The position numbers and the translations under genes were made by a program. The notes beneath the pieces were generated by a model, which made no database searches, was not told where the DNA came from, and worked only from the letters and a program-made list of their open reading frames with translations. DNA of 46,310 bases, from assembly GCA_025331445.1 (NCBI GenBank), contig JAIWNE010000171.1:1-46310 (forward strand). Reading direction: 5' to 3'. The DNA is from Blakeslea trispora. Taxonomy: Eukaryota; Mucoromycota; Mucoromycetes; Mucorales; Choanephoraceae. Positions 33,307 through 45,174 of this stretch are shown here, piece after piece. Positions within the stretch are counted from its first letter, which is position 1. Each line of letters starts with the position of its first letter.

Positions 33307-36300
33307 ACTCAAAAATTTTCAAGTCGGACTCTCAAATTTGGCTGGAGAGTTTCCTTTAAAAAATATTTTTTAGTCTCACTGCTTGAAAAATAAAAAATAC
33401 TTGCAAAATACTTAGGTATTTTCCTCACTCTGACTCATCTGTGTCTCATAACAATAAAAATTGCTTGATAACCAATCAAAAGGCTTAATTAAGCAACTGA
33501 GTTAAAAATGTCATAAAAGGGTGAAAGTCTGGAGTACCTGATTCTGTCAAATACACTTGATTGCATTAAATACAACCTTCGAATTTTCAACATGACTCAC
33601 ATACCATCATGTTGAGTATATGACTGAGTTTTCTGTACTATACATATATACTTAGTTTATGAGCTTTTTACCACAAACTTATCTACTTTAATACACTAAA
33701 TTGAACTCTCAATTGAATCAACAAACAAACGCTATCGAAGAAGTCCAATCTATGATTGATACAAACATTGCTATGTATCTCAGCAATCAGATGGTTCTTG
33801 CTAACAGTATGGCCAACCGTCTTGTCAACACTATCAAGGCATATACTGCAAAGCGGAATGAATGCAAGGTACAGTTATGCCAATAAGCATTTAATAGCAT
33901 CAAATCTGATTTTTTGAACTTATTTTATGGCAATGGTGTCGTGAAACCAACTTTGCAGATGGTGAAATATTTACTGATGCCAAACTTAGCTTCATCTTGG
34001 ACAGCTATGTTATGACCCGTGGCAGAAAGAAGCAAAGAGGCTCAGATGGATCTCCTATTCCATCGGGTAGAGAATCTATTCTTGCCTATGTTAAAGCTGT
34101 ATCCGATCTCTACAACGTTCAGAAAGCTCTCAACATCAATTCCAATGAGGCAGCTGGAGGACCTTTGGTTCGTACTTTTCTGGATAATTTGGAAAAGAGC
34201 AAGGTCAAGCAAAGAAGAGCTGCTTTTGAGGACAGAGGAAAGAACACTTTAAATGATGGATACACTAAAGAAGAATTATTGAAAATTAGTCAGTACTTCA
34301 TCAATCAAAAAAACAACACCAACGGTTCTCGTGATAGACTTTGTTTCTTGCTCAGTCATGCAATGCTTTGTAGAAGTCAAACTTCCTTGGGGATTCAACT
34401 TCCAGATCTCTTTTCAATCACTCTTGAGAACTAAGGTGCTGCTAAATGCATTTCTTTGGTGGCTACGATAGTTTTGGTAAAACTAACTAACACGGCAAAA
34501 TTGAGTATGGATTTTCCATCCGTCACAAAAGGGTTGAACTGTGCTCTGCGGGTCCTCTGGTTGTTTACCTGTTTTCCCGGTTTCATTTTAAAAATGAAGC
34601 ATTTCCCGACTTCTCCGAGAGAAAGGACTGGTACAAAACTGTACTTTTCAAAGGCAAGAATGAGAAGACTGCCATAACATACCAAGCCCAACACAAGATC
34701 TATGTTGAGGCATTCAAGCAAGTTGGTATCCATACCTCCAAGGTTACCCATGCCAACAGAAAGAGTGCTCTCAACATGATTGCTCAAGAGAATGTGCCAG
34801 GTGATCAGCAAAGAATGGTAGGAAGATGGGGTACCGATAGAATGGTGGGATGCTACATCTCAAGCTTACCTGTGGATGCAATGAAGAGTCTTGCTGGCTT
34901 CCCTGTTGTTGCAAACAACTACTTCCTTTCCCGTGCAGTTGTCCTTCCACCTGCAAGCTTACAAGCAATGGTGTTTCCACAGGTTGATCTTTGGAAACAA
35001 ATATTTGAACGACAAGAGGGTGTACAAGAAGAAATCGCTGCCCCAAACTTTTTGAACTTGCTTTTAAATCTTCGTGTTGTTTTCCTTCAGGTAACTATTA
35101 TCCATCTCATTTGCCACATACCTTTGACTAAATTCTGTTTTATATATCAGGATTCTGTTGTTCTTAAGCAGAAATATTCTGGTTACTATCTTTGGTCATG
35201 TGAAATCTTTTCTTCTGACACTTATAAGGAATTCGAAGGCCAAGTACTTGCTGCTGCTGTTGAAAACGAACAAGCGTTCAATACAAGCCAGATGGTCCAA
35301 GCTGTGTTACCAAATCTTGTCTCGTCTATTGCCACTGGTTTTGACACCCTTACATTCAAGCTGCAAGTACTACAATCCTCTCAAGAAAACAGCAACAAGA
35401 AGATGAATGAGCATTTTGCTAAATTTTTTGCTCTTGGAAATGCTTGTTTCAATGGTAGCTCTTCTTCCTCTGTTCCCTCTTCTTTGCCTTCTTCTTTGGT
35501 TTCTCCTGCCACTCTGCCCAGCCCAAATAGTGTAGTAAATGCTCCAACTGCCTATTCAATGAACCGTAGCCTCGTGAGTATCACTGACGTTTGGAGAGAA
35601 TATGCAGTTGGTTTGTTTGAGGGACCCTCGGTAAAGCGTTTGAAGGAGCAATTCGGTACAAGCTGGTGCAAAGACAGAAAAGAATCTCGCTTCTTTAGCA
35701 GATGAAAAGAAATTTACAGCATGGTGGAAAAGAAAGCTGAAGAAGAGATGATTTTCTGCAAAGAGGCAGCAAGAAGACTAGAGCAAAATTGTGCTAACCT
35801 CAAAGTTAGCATTGATAAGTTTCGAAACATTTGTAGAGTACAATAATAAAAAAAAATCATTTATTGACACTCTATAAGTTATGCCGTGAGCTCAAATTGT
35901 ATTTATTTACTTCGCATTGTATGAGTTGTATAGGCTTTTCTGCCTTATAGTCTATAATTAAATGAAGAATTGAACTCTCTAAAATATAAAGAACTGGTTA
36001 GTCAACAACGTTTAAGTAATCTACTAGTAAAAACAGTTTGACAGAGAGCAGTCTGTATTCGCGTCTTTTCAAGGTTTTTACATCCTAAATTTTCAAGTCG
36101 ATCGCCTAAATGCTTTGTGATGAAGTTCAAAGAAGCGTGAAGTAAGTTGCATAATTCATGAGTTTATTTTTTCAAATTGGCTTTCTGGATGCACAAAACC
36201 AGACGGATTTTCAAGTTTTCTTCCCAAAATGCATTTTCTTTAAGACTCATTCCGCTCTAAGATCAATGAGACTTGGGACTGAGTCACAGCTTTTTTCGAA

Positions 36301-36320
36301 GAATTACCCTCTCAGTCTTT
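33307..36320 (+). mobile_element. Crypton-like tyrosine recombinase element
   Basis: Region that separates two parts of IS630-like copy 2 and holds a tyrosine-recombinase gene. Boundaries are approximate: host homology stops near 33300 and resumes near 36325. Cryptons lack inverted repeats and transposase, integrate by a tyrosine recombinase and leave very short direct repeats. The edges here share GACTC-rich words but no clear repeat. 33307-33690 and 35850-36320 contain no gene I recognise. Confidence 0.6.
33701..35846 (+). pseudogene. Crypton/Ndc10-like tyrosine recombinase with GCR1_C-like tail
   Basis: N-terminal exon 33701-33868 (NQQTNAIEEVQ, NTIKAYTAKRNECK), a GTACAG donor and a degraded acceptor near 33936. 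Then WCRETNFADGEIFTD and a core with Arg in SHAMLCRSQTSL and LPDLF (34350-34410). After a TAA at about 34432 and a frameshift near 34490-34600 comes the catalytic half: SKVTHANRKSAL (His-x-x-Arg, about 34740), GRWGTDRMVGCYISSLP (Tyr, about 34855). This matches the NDC10_II/Crypton recombinase fold. Intron 35091-35150 (60 nt, in frame either way). The C-terminus has a Ser/Pro linker and SITDVWREYAVGLFEGPSVKRL ... ESRFFSR, resembling the GCR1_C DNA-binding domain, with a TGA at 35703. The recombinase tetrad is intact but the frame is not. Confidence 0.85.
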
Positions 36321-37731
36321 TTTGAGCGACTCTGATGTGAAGCTACTCACATTAGTAAAATAAGACAGATGAAGCCTGAGTTACAAAGCTTAGGAAGCAT
36401 CAAAAAAGTGATAGAAGAAGAGGTCATTCCTCAGATTCTTGGTGTTGCTTCTGGCCAAACAGTAAATTTGGATACTGTAGCCAACTATTTGTACGAGTGG
36501 GGCTACTCGTACAGAAAGAATAAGAAGAGCATTTATTTTAATGGTCATGAAAGGGAGGATGTAATTGCCTACCGTAATTCATGGTCATCAAGAATGCTCG
36601 GCTATATGAAGAGAGCTGAGTTCTACGAAGGTGAAGCTCAGGAGATAGTCTTGAAGCCAGAACTGAGCGATGAAGAGAAGAAGGTGCTATTCGTCACACA
36701 TGATGAAAGCACCTTCTACTCTAATGATGGCAAGGATGACCTCTGGCTTCTTAAAGGTGAAAACCATATAAGGAAGAAGTCTATGGGCTCTTCCTTAATG
36801 GTTTCAGAGTTTCAATGTTCCTGCCATGGAACCATGAAGATAAAGGGCAGGACATCTAGAAAGGTGTTCAAAGCTGGAGATAGTCGAGACGGGTGGTGAA
36901 CGTCTGAGCACATGGTGGAACAACTGGTAACGGATGCAATTCCTTTGTTCGAAGCTTTGCATCCGGATTGCATCGGTGTTTTTCTGTTGGACAACAGCTC
37001 CAATTACGCTGCTTTTGATGACGATGCTTTAGTCGTAAAACTTATAACTTTGAATGAAAAGTCATGGCCTGAAGATAACAAGATCAGCTTTCGTGACACT
37101 ACTGTCACTCTCAGTAGCAGAGAGGTTTTAAACCAAACCTTCTTCTACGACAAGGTCTTGCAAACAATTGATCGATAAGGCAAACCAAACTAAAAGATTG
37201 TCCGATATTTCAAAGGCATAAAAAAATCTTGGAAAAAAGACGTCAATGGCTAGGATGTGATTTTAATGGTAAGGCATGGAAGCTCAACTTTGGCGATCCA
37301 GTGCCTGGAACAAAGTCTGTTTGCTGTGCTCTTCATTTTCTTTGAAAGTCGATCAGACTTCATCAATCAGAAATCAGCTCTACAAGAAGTCATAGAAGGA
37401 AGTGGCCATATCTTTGAGCTGTATCCTAAATATCACTGTGAGTGTAATTGGATTGAGCTTTATTGGTCGTATGCAAAGCGACAGGCTCGTCTTCATTATG
37501 ACTATAGCTTCAAGTCTTTGGAGAAAAACATTGACACTTATCTTGATAAGATTGCTAATATAGTTCATATAAGAAAGTACTATTAAAAGTGTATGGACTA
37601 TATTGAAGCTTATAGCAAGTGTTCAGACGGTCGCGAGGTTGTCAGCCAGGTCAAGCAATTTGCAACAAAGACATATCTTTCTCATAGAAAGTTTACCCTT
37701 TCTTCTGCAAATATTTCTCTCGAAAATGAAT

Positions 37732-38034
37732 AATAAACTTTGATTTTTTATTTTATTGGTCTCTCGAGTTGCTATGAATAGACTCCCATTTCCATTTTAG
37801 TAACTAAAATTACAAATTATCAGAATGGTCACAGGTTCAACTCCCGTTGATGTTATTTTTTTCTGATGGTCAAAATTTGAAAGGATTTTTGGTTTTCCAG
37901 GTGTAAGACCCGAAGCACTGTATGACTGAATTTTAGTTTTGTCATAGTCATCATATATATACTGAAATAGCAAATTTTAACTAGAAGTACTGACGTCACG
38001 AATTTTTTTTCCCCCTTAATTAAAAATTGTCCGA
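37732..38034. other. spacer with a copy of Helitron 5' leader sequence
   Basis: No gene. 37961-38022 (ACTGAAATAGCAAATTT onward, through CTAGAAGTAC and GTCACG) is repeated at 38237-38312 inside Helitron C, just upstream of its gene. The outside copy may be a remnant of an older related Helitron into or beside which Helitron C inserted. Confidence 0.55.
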
Positions 38035-38074
38035 TCACGTGATATGAGAATTTATTTCCCCGGCTTGGATTAAG

Positions 38075-38222
38075 CCTAAGCCAGTGTGGGAGGGGACTTA
38101 AGGGGGAGGGTCGTTCCTCCCTCTCACGCGAAGCCAGCATTATTTAGGAACAGTAGATTGAGCTCTAGCCAGCTGGGAGGGGGTTCAAGGGGGAGGGTTG
38201 TCCCTCCCCCTCACGCGAAGCA
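38075..38222 (+). repeat. Helitron C 5' tandem hairpin units
   Basis: Two units, 87 bp apart, with hairpins at 38102-38123 (imperfect) and 38189-38210 (GGGGGAGGG, loop TTGT, CCCTCCCCC), both followed by TCACGCGAAGC. They correspond to the units of Helitrons A and B. Confidence 0.85.
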
Positions 38223-38363
38223 AGGTTGAATCAATAACTGAAATAATAGATTTCAACTAGAAGTACCGATGTCACGCTTTTAATTTTTTTTCCTTTTCCC
38301 CCTTAAATTTACACTTACTTTTGTTATTTATTTTATTCCATCTCTAAATCTATCATTTTTGTC

Positions 38364-41300
38364 ATGAGAAACATTTCGCCATCAACATCAATTAAAGAAT
38401 GCACTACATGCGGTTCAACTTTCGAGCATGCTACATTTTGTACTTGCGATACATGTTGAGTAAAATTTGAGCTACAACTAAACAGCAAACTATCTCACTA
38501 ACTTCATTCTATTTCATAGGAGTGTAGACAAAGAACCTGAAGAAACAACAATCGTACAGCCAACGACAACGAACCTAGAACTCGACAAAGAAGAACTCTG
38601 TTGTCTACAGCATATGTTTCTGAGCTCTCTCGCCTCCAGCCATTCGATTCAGGCTCAATGGATCAAGTCTGCGACAAATGTGGTGCTAAGCACTGGAAGA
38701 CCGAGTTACCTTCTAACTCAACTAGAAATAACGTTTTTTGGATGTCGTGTTGCAAGGCTGGTGTTATTAAAGTAGATTTGCTGAAAGATCGTCCCTCATT
38801 TGTGAAGGGATTGTATGAGAATATTACTTCCCGCGGACAGCATTTCAAAAATAACTTGAGGCGCTTTAATGCTGCTTTCGCTTTCACTTCTTTGCGTTGT
38901 GAAGTGAGCAACAGCAACCTCACCAACATGCCCTTCCAAATTCATGGTCAAATGTAACACACTCAAGGGCCAATTTCTGCTGAGAATCATAGTCAGGCTA
39001 GATACGCCCAACTCTATATCTTTGACCCTGAATACGCAGCATCAATTCGGGCTGCAAACAATGAGAACTTAGACAATGAGTTAGTTCGAGGATTGTCTAC
39101 AGAGCTTCATCAATGCAATCCTTATGTAGGACTTTATAAGACTGCACATGAGCTTCTTGAAGGTATAACAGAAGAACAGTCTTTCATTCGGGTTTACCCA
39201 TCATCGAAGATGGAATTAGTGGCTGGTAAATATAGGCGAACTGAAAATGTGCCTACAGCCAGTGAGGTAGCTGCTATCTTACCAAATGAGAGCTCCTCTG
39301 ATAGCCTCAGAGTGATTCGAATTTACCTTCGTTATTCTGAGGGAAAATTTTCTTTTTCTACCATCTCACAAACACATGCGTTGTATATGCCTTTGCATTA
39401 CACATTGCTGTTTTCTATGGGGGATTTGGGCTGGAACTGGGGTCTAAGACTAGATGATCAAGAAAGTTGTCTCACACAAAGAGCATACTATAGATTCAGA
39501 CTTCATCAAAGACAGCAAAAATTTTCTACTTTGTTTTACGCAAAAGGACTTTTCCAACAATACTTGGTTCATGTTTGGGCCATCTGCGATCAAGCAAAAT
39601 TAGACTAAATTAAAACTCATCAGTCAGACATTCGTGCTGATCTTTATAATGGTGTGCAAGATGCACTTATCTCTGAGGATGTGGATGCCACTTCTTTAGG
39701 CAAACGCTTCATCTTGCCAAGCTCTTATACAGGCTGAGCAAGATTCATGGCCAAGCAATACCAAGACTTAATGGCTATTGTGCGTTTTTTTGGAAAGCCT
39801 TCTTTGTTCATCACATTCACAGCTAATCCTCGCTGGATTGAGATCCAAAGAGAATTGCTACCTGGCCAAAGTGCATCTGACCGACCAGATTTGGTTGCTA
39901 GAGTGTTTGATTTGAAAGTGAAAGAACTGTTGAAAGATTTGAAAGTGAAGAATGTGTTTGGCACTTATAAGGGATTGGTCCGAACATTCGAGTATCAAAA
40001 AAGAGGTCTTCCTCATCTTCATTTGCTTCTGTTTTTGGATTCATCCCACGCTATCCATTCCGCTGACGATATTGACCGGATCATCTCGGCTGAGATCCCT
40101 TCGAAAGAAAGTGATCCTGAACTTTATGAAATAGTTACCAAGAACATGGTTCATGGGCCTTGCGGTAACTTAGAACCCAACGTCCCCATGTATGGTCAAA
40201 GATGCAAATGGTGTCTTGAAATGCTCTAAGAGATTTCCCAAGACATTCACTGAGCAAACTGTCATCTCTGATGATGGTTATCCTTTGTACAAAAGGGCAA
40301 GGTCTACTGACTCAAGCACACAATATTCTATTCGCAATCCTTTGGGATCAATTGTCATCGATAATAGATGGATTGTACCATACAACCCATACCTTTCAAA
40401 AAACTTTAAAGCGCACATCAATGATGAATGCTGCCAAAGCGTAAAAGCTATCAAGTACATAAATAAATACGTTTATAAAGGATCGGATAGAACGACGTTG
40501 AAATTGAGCGATACTGAGAACGAGATTGAAAGACATCTTCAAGGTCGCTACATCGGTCCCAATGAAGCTTTTGCTCGCATATTTGAGTACAAAATCCACG
40601 AAGAAGATCCTACAGTTACACTTTTAGCATTACATCTTCCCGATTAGCAGCCAGTTTACTATTCTGAGGATGCCACTCCTTCTGAGCTCCGAGACACTCT
40701 TGCCAAAAGTCGCACTATGCTGATGGCATACTTTGTCTATTACCAAAACAATCCAACTGCTCAAAAACATCTGTATCACGACTTTCCGTAGTATTTTATT
40801 TGTGATAAGAAAGATAGAGTGTGGGAGCATCGACAAAGAGGATTTGCCATTGGTAGAGTACCATATTGTAGCCCACAATCTGGCGAACGTTTTTACCTTC
40901 GATTGCTATTAACAAACGTAGCTGGATCAAAGTCTTTTGAAGATCTTCGAAGTGTAGATGGCGTACAGTGTGAAACATTCACGCAGGCTTGCTTAAGACT
41001 TCACTTGATAGAGGTTGATCAGGAATGGAGTCATTGCTTAATTGAAGCTGTCATGTTTTCAACTGGCAGTTTTCTTCGCAACCTTTTCGTCTCTGCTTTG
41101 CCTTTTGGTCAATTAATTGATCCAGCATTGCTTTGGGAAGAATTTTGTCTCGACATTTGTGATGATTTAGCTTATAAGCTACGAACTCTGTTTCCAGACC
41201 AACTTCACGAAAAGTATACAGTAACTGATGACAGCCTGTTTTACAAAGGTCAATCTAAATGTGATTATGGCTTATTTCTGTTGGACGAACAGCTCGGCCG

Positions 41301-43225
41301 CCTTGGTTCATCTTTGGAGACATGTCACATGCCAGCATACAAGAATGATTGGACTAATGATCTCGAAGTACTGGCCAATTCACAGAGGGCATCATCAAAC
41401 AGACTGATAAATGAGCAACTTGCATATGATGTCGAATTTGAAAAAGCAGCTTATGAATCGAAATAGGCTCTTTTTAACCAAGACCAAAGAAATGCTTTGG
41501 ATACCATTGTGAATGGTATTTGTAGTGAACTACATAACTATAGATACCTGTATTCTTAAATCAGCCAATCAAATCCTTCTATTTCAATATAATAATGATT
41601 ATTCTTTACGCTTCCAATTTCGAGTCTGACATCGAAAGGCTATCCAAGTTAGTATTCTCGCCACACCTTAGATGCGTACTTTGAACTATCATAGATTCTG
41701 GATATCGACATCGAAGGATTCATGTTAATATACGATCAACAATAATCTAGATATTATAAATCATCCTAGCTTTCGAAAAGTATAAATAGAGAGATAATTT
41801 AGAAGTAGGATTAGATCAGATTCACTTTACTTTTGTATTGGAATAAGCCCCTTTAAATCTACTTGTGTTTTTTTATTATTTTTTTTAGCTGTCAATCAGT
41901 ACAGTATTGAGTCTTCCGTAGCAGACAGTACAATTTCATCTGACTCTTAATACGTCTGCTATTTTCTTCATGGTCTAGCAGGTACTGGTAAAACCTTTGT
42001 CTACAATGCTCTTTGCAACTACCTTCGTAGTCAAGAAAAAATTGTTCTGTGCCTTGCATCTTTGCTTCTTTCTGGTGGTCGTACGTCTCATTTCAGATTC
42101 AAGATACCTATAACAATCAAAGAGACTTCCCTCTATCACATAACAAAGAAAGGTCGTCTAGCTGATTTGTTAAGAAGAACAACTCTGATTATTTGGGATG
42201 AGGTACCGATGCAAAACAAATTTTGTTTTGAAGCTGTTGATAGAAGTTTAAAAGATGTATGTGGTAACGATAAGCTGTTTGGCGGTATACCTGTTGTGTT
42301 GGGTGGAGATTTTGCTCAAATCCCTCCGGTTATCAAAAATAGTAATCGTGCAATGATTGTTGATGCCTCGATCAAAAACTCATACATTTGGTCAAGAATA
42401 ACCATCTTACAGCTTCGCATTAACATGCGTGTCCGAGGAACAACCTTTAATGATGCTCACTTTAAGAAATGGCTTGATTTGAATACGACTCATCCGAGCT
42501 TTTAAAACCAAAAAATTTCTATTCCGGATTATATATCGCAAACACTTTCACTTGACGAGTTGATTGCAAAGATATATCCCAAACAAAATCTTGATCGATT
42601 ATTAGAAAATCCTAACTTCTTTTTTAAATCAGCTATTTTGACTACACAAAACACAGTTGTTGATAGCTTAAACCAAATGGTGTTGGACCTCATGCCTGGT
42701 GATTCAATAACCTTGTTCTCTGCCGATATTGCTGATACATCAGAACAAGGAAATGACGAAGTACACCGCTTAGCTCCGGAGTATCTTCAAACTTTCAACC
42801 CTGCAAACTTTCCACCTGCAAAGCTTACATTGAAGAAGGGATGTATCGGTATGTTATTAAGAAACTTAAATCCTCAAAAAAGCTTATGCAACGGTACAAT
42901 GCTTATTGTCAAAGATATCGTTTCGTACACGCTAATAGTCTCTATATTGCAAGAACTTGGTTCAGAAAGCGAACAAATAGAAGTAATTTCTCAAATCCAA
43001 TTGTCAACATTAGAAAATGCATACCCGTTTATCCTTACACAAAAGCAATTCCCTGTTAAGCTAAGCTTTGCGATGACTATCAATAAGTCACAAGGCAATC
43101 ATTAGAAAATGTTGGAATTGATCTGCGCAACCATACTTTTACTCATGGACAACTATATGTTGCTCTATCAAGGTCAACTAACCTATATTCTTCATCAACC
43201 AAACTCTGATAACACTAACTAAAGC
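38364..43225 (+). pseudogene. Helitron C Rep-Hel (HUH endonuclease + PIF1 helicase)
   Basis: Start ATG 38364; first exon with a zinc motif (CTTC ... CDTC) ending in TGA where Helitron A has CGA; intron 38460-38519 (GTAAAA, CTAAC, CATAG). Second Cys region VCDKCGAKHW ... CC (38665-38755). The Rep core has LPHLHLL (HUH, about 40008-40028) and KYINKYVYKG (two Tyr, about 40453-40482). The helicase has GLAGTGKT (Walker A, 41973-41996), IIWDEVP (Walker B intact, about 42188-42208), GGDFAQI and NKSQG (43083-43097). Damage: stops at 38955, 39606, about 39736, 40645, 40788, 41464, 41947 and 42503; a 1-nt insertion in the C run near 40185; a 1-nt deletion near 43097, after which the frame continues to [13 protein letters not shown]. 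The solo LTR splits the gene at codon GGT ATT. Confidence 0.9.
41521..41903. repeat. solo LTR, 383 bp
   Basis: TGTAGTGAAC ... ATCAGTACA with terminal TG/CA and TGTA/TACA inverted ends, flanked by the 5-bp duplication GTATT (41516-41520 and 41904-41908). Removing the LTR and one GTATT rejoins the helicase frame (N-G-I-E-S). A possible TATA box, GTATAAATAG, lies near 41778. It is unrelated in sequence to the short LTRs of gypsy A and B; the parent family is not in the window. Confidence 0.92.
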
Positions 43226-43367
43226 AAAATAGAAAACGTCATTTATCCTGAACTATTTTTGAATTAAATAAATTGCATCCATTTTAAACTTCAAGTAAAC
43301 TCAGCTATAGGGATCAAGACCGCAGGCGACGACGGCCGTAAGCGAGTGTAGCGAGTAGGTTGGCTAG

Positions 43368-43461
43368 TTATATTTACAGAAACCGTATAACAAAATTATG
43401 ATTTTTAAAAAAAATATTATTGGATAGTTCACATAAAAATTCAGAAAAAAAAAAGTTGGAT
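43368..43461. other. spacer between Helitron C and pogo-like gene
   Basis: AT-rich; probably the 3' flank of the pogo-like element. No terminal repeat recognised. Confidence 0.4.
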
Positions 43462-45174
43462 TTATTTCAAGAAAAAATCTTTAATTGTACCATGTACTAA
43501 AATAGATTCTTGCTCTCGTCTTTTGAGCTTCTTGAAGACATTTGACATGGTAATCATCATGCTCAACTCCTCATCATCCGATGCCTCATATGTCTCCAAG
43601 AGCTTTTGCAGATGGTCCATCTGATGCTTTCTTTTGGTTGATACACTAACTACTTCTTCTTCTTCCTCTTCTTCTTCTTCCTCTACTTCATCTGCTGTTT
43701 TGGCCTCTTGATCTTCAAAAAAGCCTTCGTTCTCATAGAACGAGTCACAATAGAAATGATTGAAAGTGGTGGTCAAACTCCTTTCGACCAGCACATCATT
43801 ACCACCCTCATTGACGGGCTCGAATGTGCTAATATCTTGACCGGTGGCAGCGACGGGATGAATTCCAACGTGCTTCCAACAGTTGGAAGCGTTTTGGGTT
43901 ACCATTTCCCAAGTAATTCTCACCCACTTCATAGCCTAAAGTTGATTTACTTTGTAAATCTTCTTCATAGCTGTGCTTGCCTCTTTTTCGGCCTGTTATA
44001 AGCCAAAAGTCGAATCTTTCTCCTTCTTCTTGAGAACAACGGAGGACTTGAATGCAGCATGTCTGTACTGATGCTTGAAGTTGGCTATGATACCAGCATT
44101 CAGTAGTTGCAAATGCGACATGGTGTGAGCTGGTAAAAAGCTAAATTTGATGTTTAAAATTTCCATGTCCTTTTCATGCACAGGAGCGTTGTCAATCAAG
44201 ATAAACATATTTTTATTTTCTCTGACCATCTTCTTGTTAACAGTACAAAAGTAGGACTAGTAGATGTTTTTCGTCATTCAGCTCTTCAAATTGAAGTAGT
44301 AATGGGGAAAGCCAAGTTCAGCCGCTAAAATTAAAAATTAGATATGTGATTCTAGATGTTATACTGAATAAAAGTACAACTGTTTTGCGGTTGAAGCATC
44401 TTGGCTTTTTGTGCTCGTCAATGATGAGAGCATCATACTTGATACTGCCATCAGCATTACAAAGGAGATCAACTGTCATTCTGGTCTTATCGAACTTGAT
44501 GCCTGAAACATTATGGTCAGCAATGGTGCTTGTAGGAGAAGCACGACACAACAATTCTGTTTTATCAAAGTTCAAGATGTCCTTCAACTCGTACTTCTCC
44601 ATCTTCATCTTCAGCTTCTCAACCTGAGCAGCAACAGACTTAGCATCAATCTGGACAGACCCAGCCTCGCCATTCATCTGTCTTGATTTAAGATCATGAG
44701 GCTTCATAAAATTGCAGATCCATCCAGTGGAGAAGAGCGGCTTTGCTTTGCCAGTAGTAAGCTCTGGTTTAGAGTTGACTAGGTGAGTTGCATATGCAAG
44801 TACATTGTGCTTATTGATCGCAACATCTTCATTGCTCATTCGAACAATAAGCTTGCTAAGCTCCTCTTCCAATTCAAGGTAGTGAGCTTTCTTGCTGCTG
44901 CTAACGCTCAATTCCTTGTCTGACATTTCAGACAGCTTTTTTAATTTCTTGATAATCTTGCTGATGGTGCTTTGGCTAGGCAAGCTATCCATTTTGAATT
45001 GGCGCTTTACCCAATGACACATCTGTTCTTGAGTTTTTTGGGTTCATAAGCGGCCTGGAGACAAATTTTCAAGTGCTGTTTCTGATTGAAAGCTGCACGC
45101 TTGATCTTTCCGGTTGCTTGCTGATCATTGACGAGAGCAAGAGGTGTAGAGTTTGATGAATTATGCATAGACAT
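43462..45174 (-). pseudogene. Fot1/pogo-like DDE transposase
   Basis: Tc1-mariner superfamily transposase of the pogo/Fot1 group. Start ATG 45174. The first HTH region (IKRAAFNQKQHLKICLQAAYEP) is followed by a frameshift in an A run near 45040. The CENP-B/Tc5-type HTH region follows (STISKIIKKLKKL, FSTGWICNFMKPH). Core: ILNFDKTEL (first Asp), then RCFNRKT, and across a probable intron (about 44326-44382, donor damaged) AELGFPHYYFNLK and a TGA where Trp is expected. ILIDNAPVH holds the second Asp. The third acidic position reads LQLLNAGIIANFKHQYR, Asn where the family has Asp. The C-terminal part (43462-43932), after two stops, has NCWKHVGI and a long Glu run. Terminal inverted repeats not found. 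Confidence 0.85.

Larger units (their letters stand above)
31161..37731 (+). pseudogene. IS630/Tc1-like transposase, copy 2, split and broken
   Basis: Plus-strand relative of the intact transposase at 15708-17888. Segments: N-terminus 31161-31358 (start ATG, REDWEMNQLDIDSL); 32950-33306 (KRKGIYQ, KWRRRKE, QKLTNFEITV); 36325-37731, with WGYSYRKNKK, THDESTFYSND (first Asp), FLLDNSSNY (second Asp) and CNWIELYWSYAKR (Glu). Between them lie a 1.6-kb insert and a 3-kb region with a Crypton-like recombinase. About 60 codons matching the intact copy are missing around the second break. Stops occur at 36360 onward, 36897 (TGG to TGA), 37176 and 37584, plus frameshifts near 37200-37400. It lacks the intron found after the NDGK motif in the intact copy. 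Terminal repeats not found. Confidence 0.85.
38035..43367 (+). mobile_element. Helitron C, with solo LTR insertion
   Basis: Rolling-circle transposon of the same family as Helitron A. The 5' terminus TCACGTGATAT follows an A at 38034, and similarity with Helitron A starts exactly there. The 3' terminus is CTAG (43364-43367) followed by T, preceded by GCGAGTGTAGCGAGTAGG. It carries two 5' hairpin units, one Rep-Hel gene and a solo LTR of another retrotransposon (41521-41903). About 4.95 kb without the LTR. Confidence 0.85.

Noticed and set aside
37821..37855. tRNA-like T-arm/B-box (GGTTCAACTCC followed by a T run)
   Set aside because: No matching acceptor, D-arm or anticodon arm upstream; the T stem has a mismatch. 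At most a tRNA or SINE fragment.
43708..44001. 97-codon open frame on the plus strand
   Set aside because: Antisense of the pogo-like transposase C-terminus.
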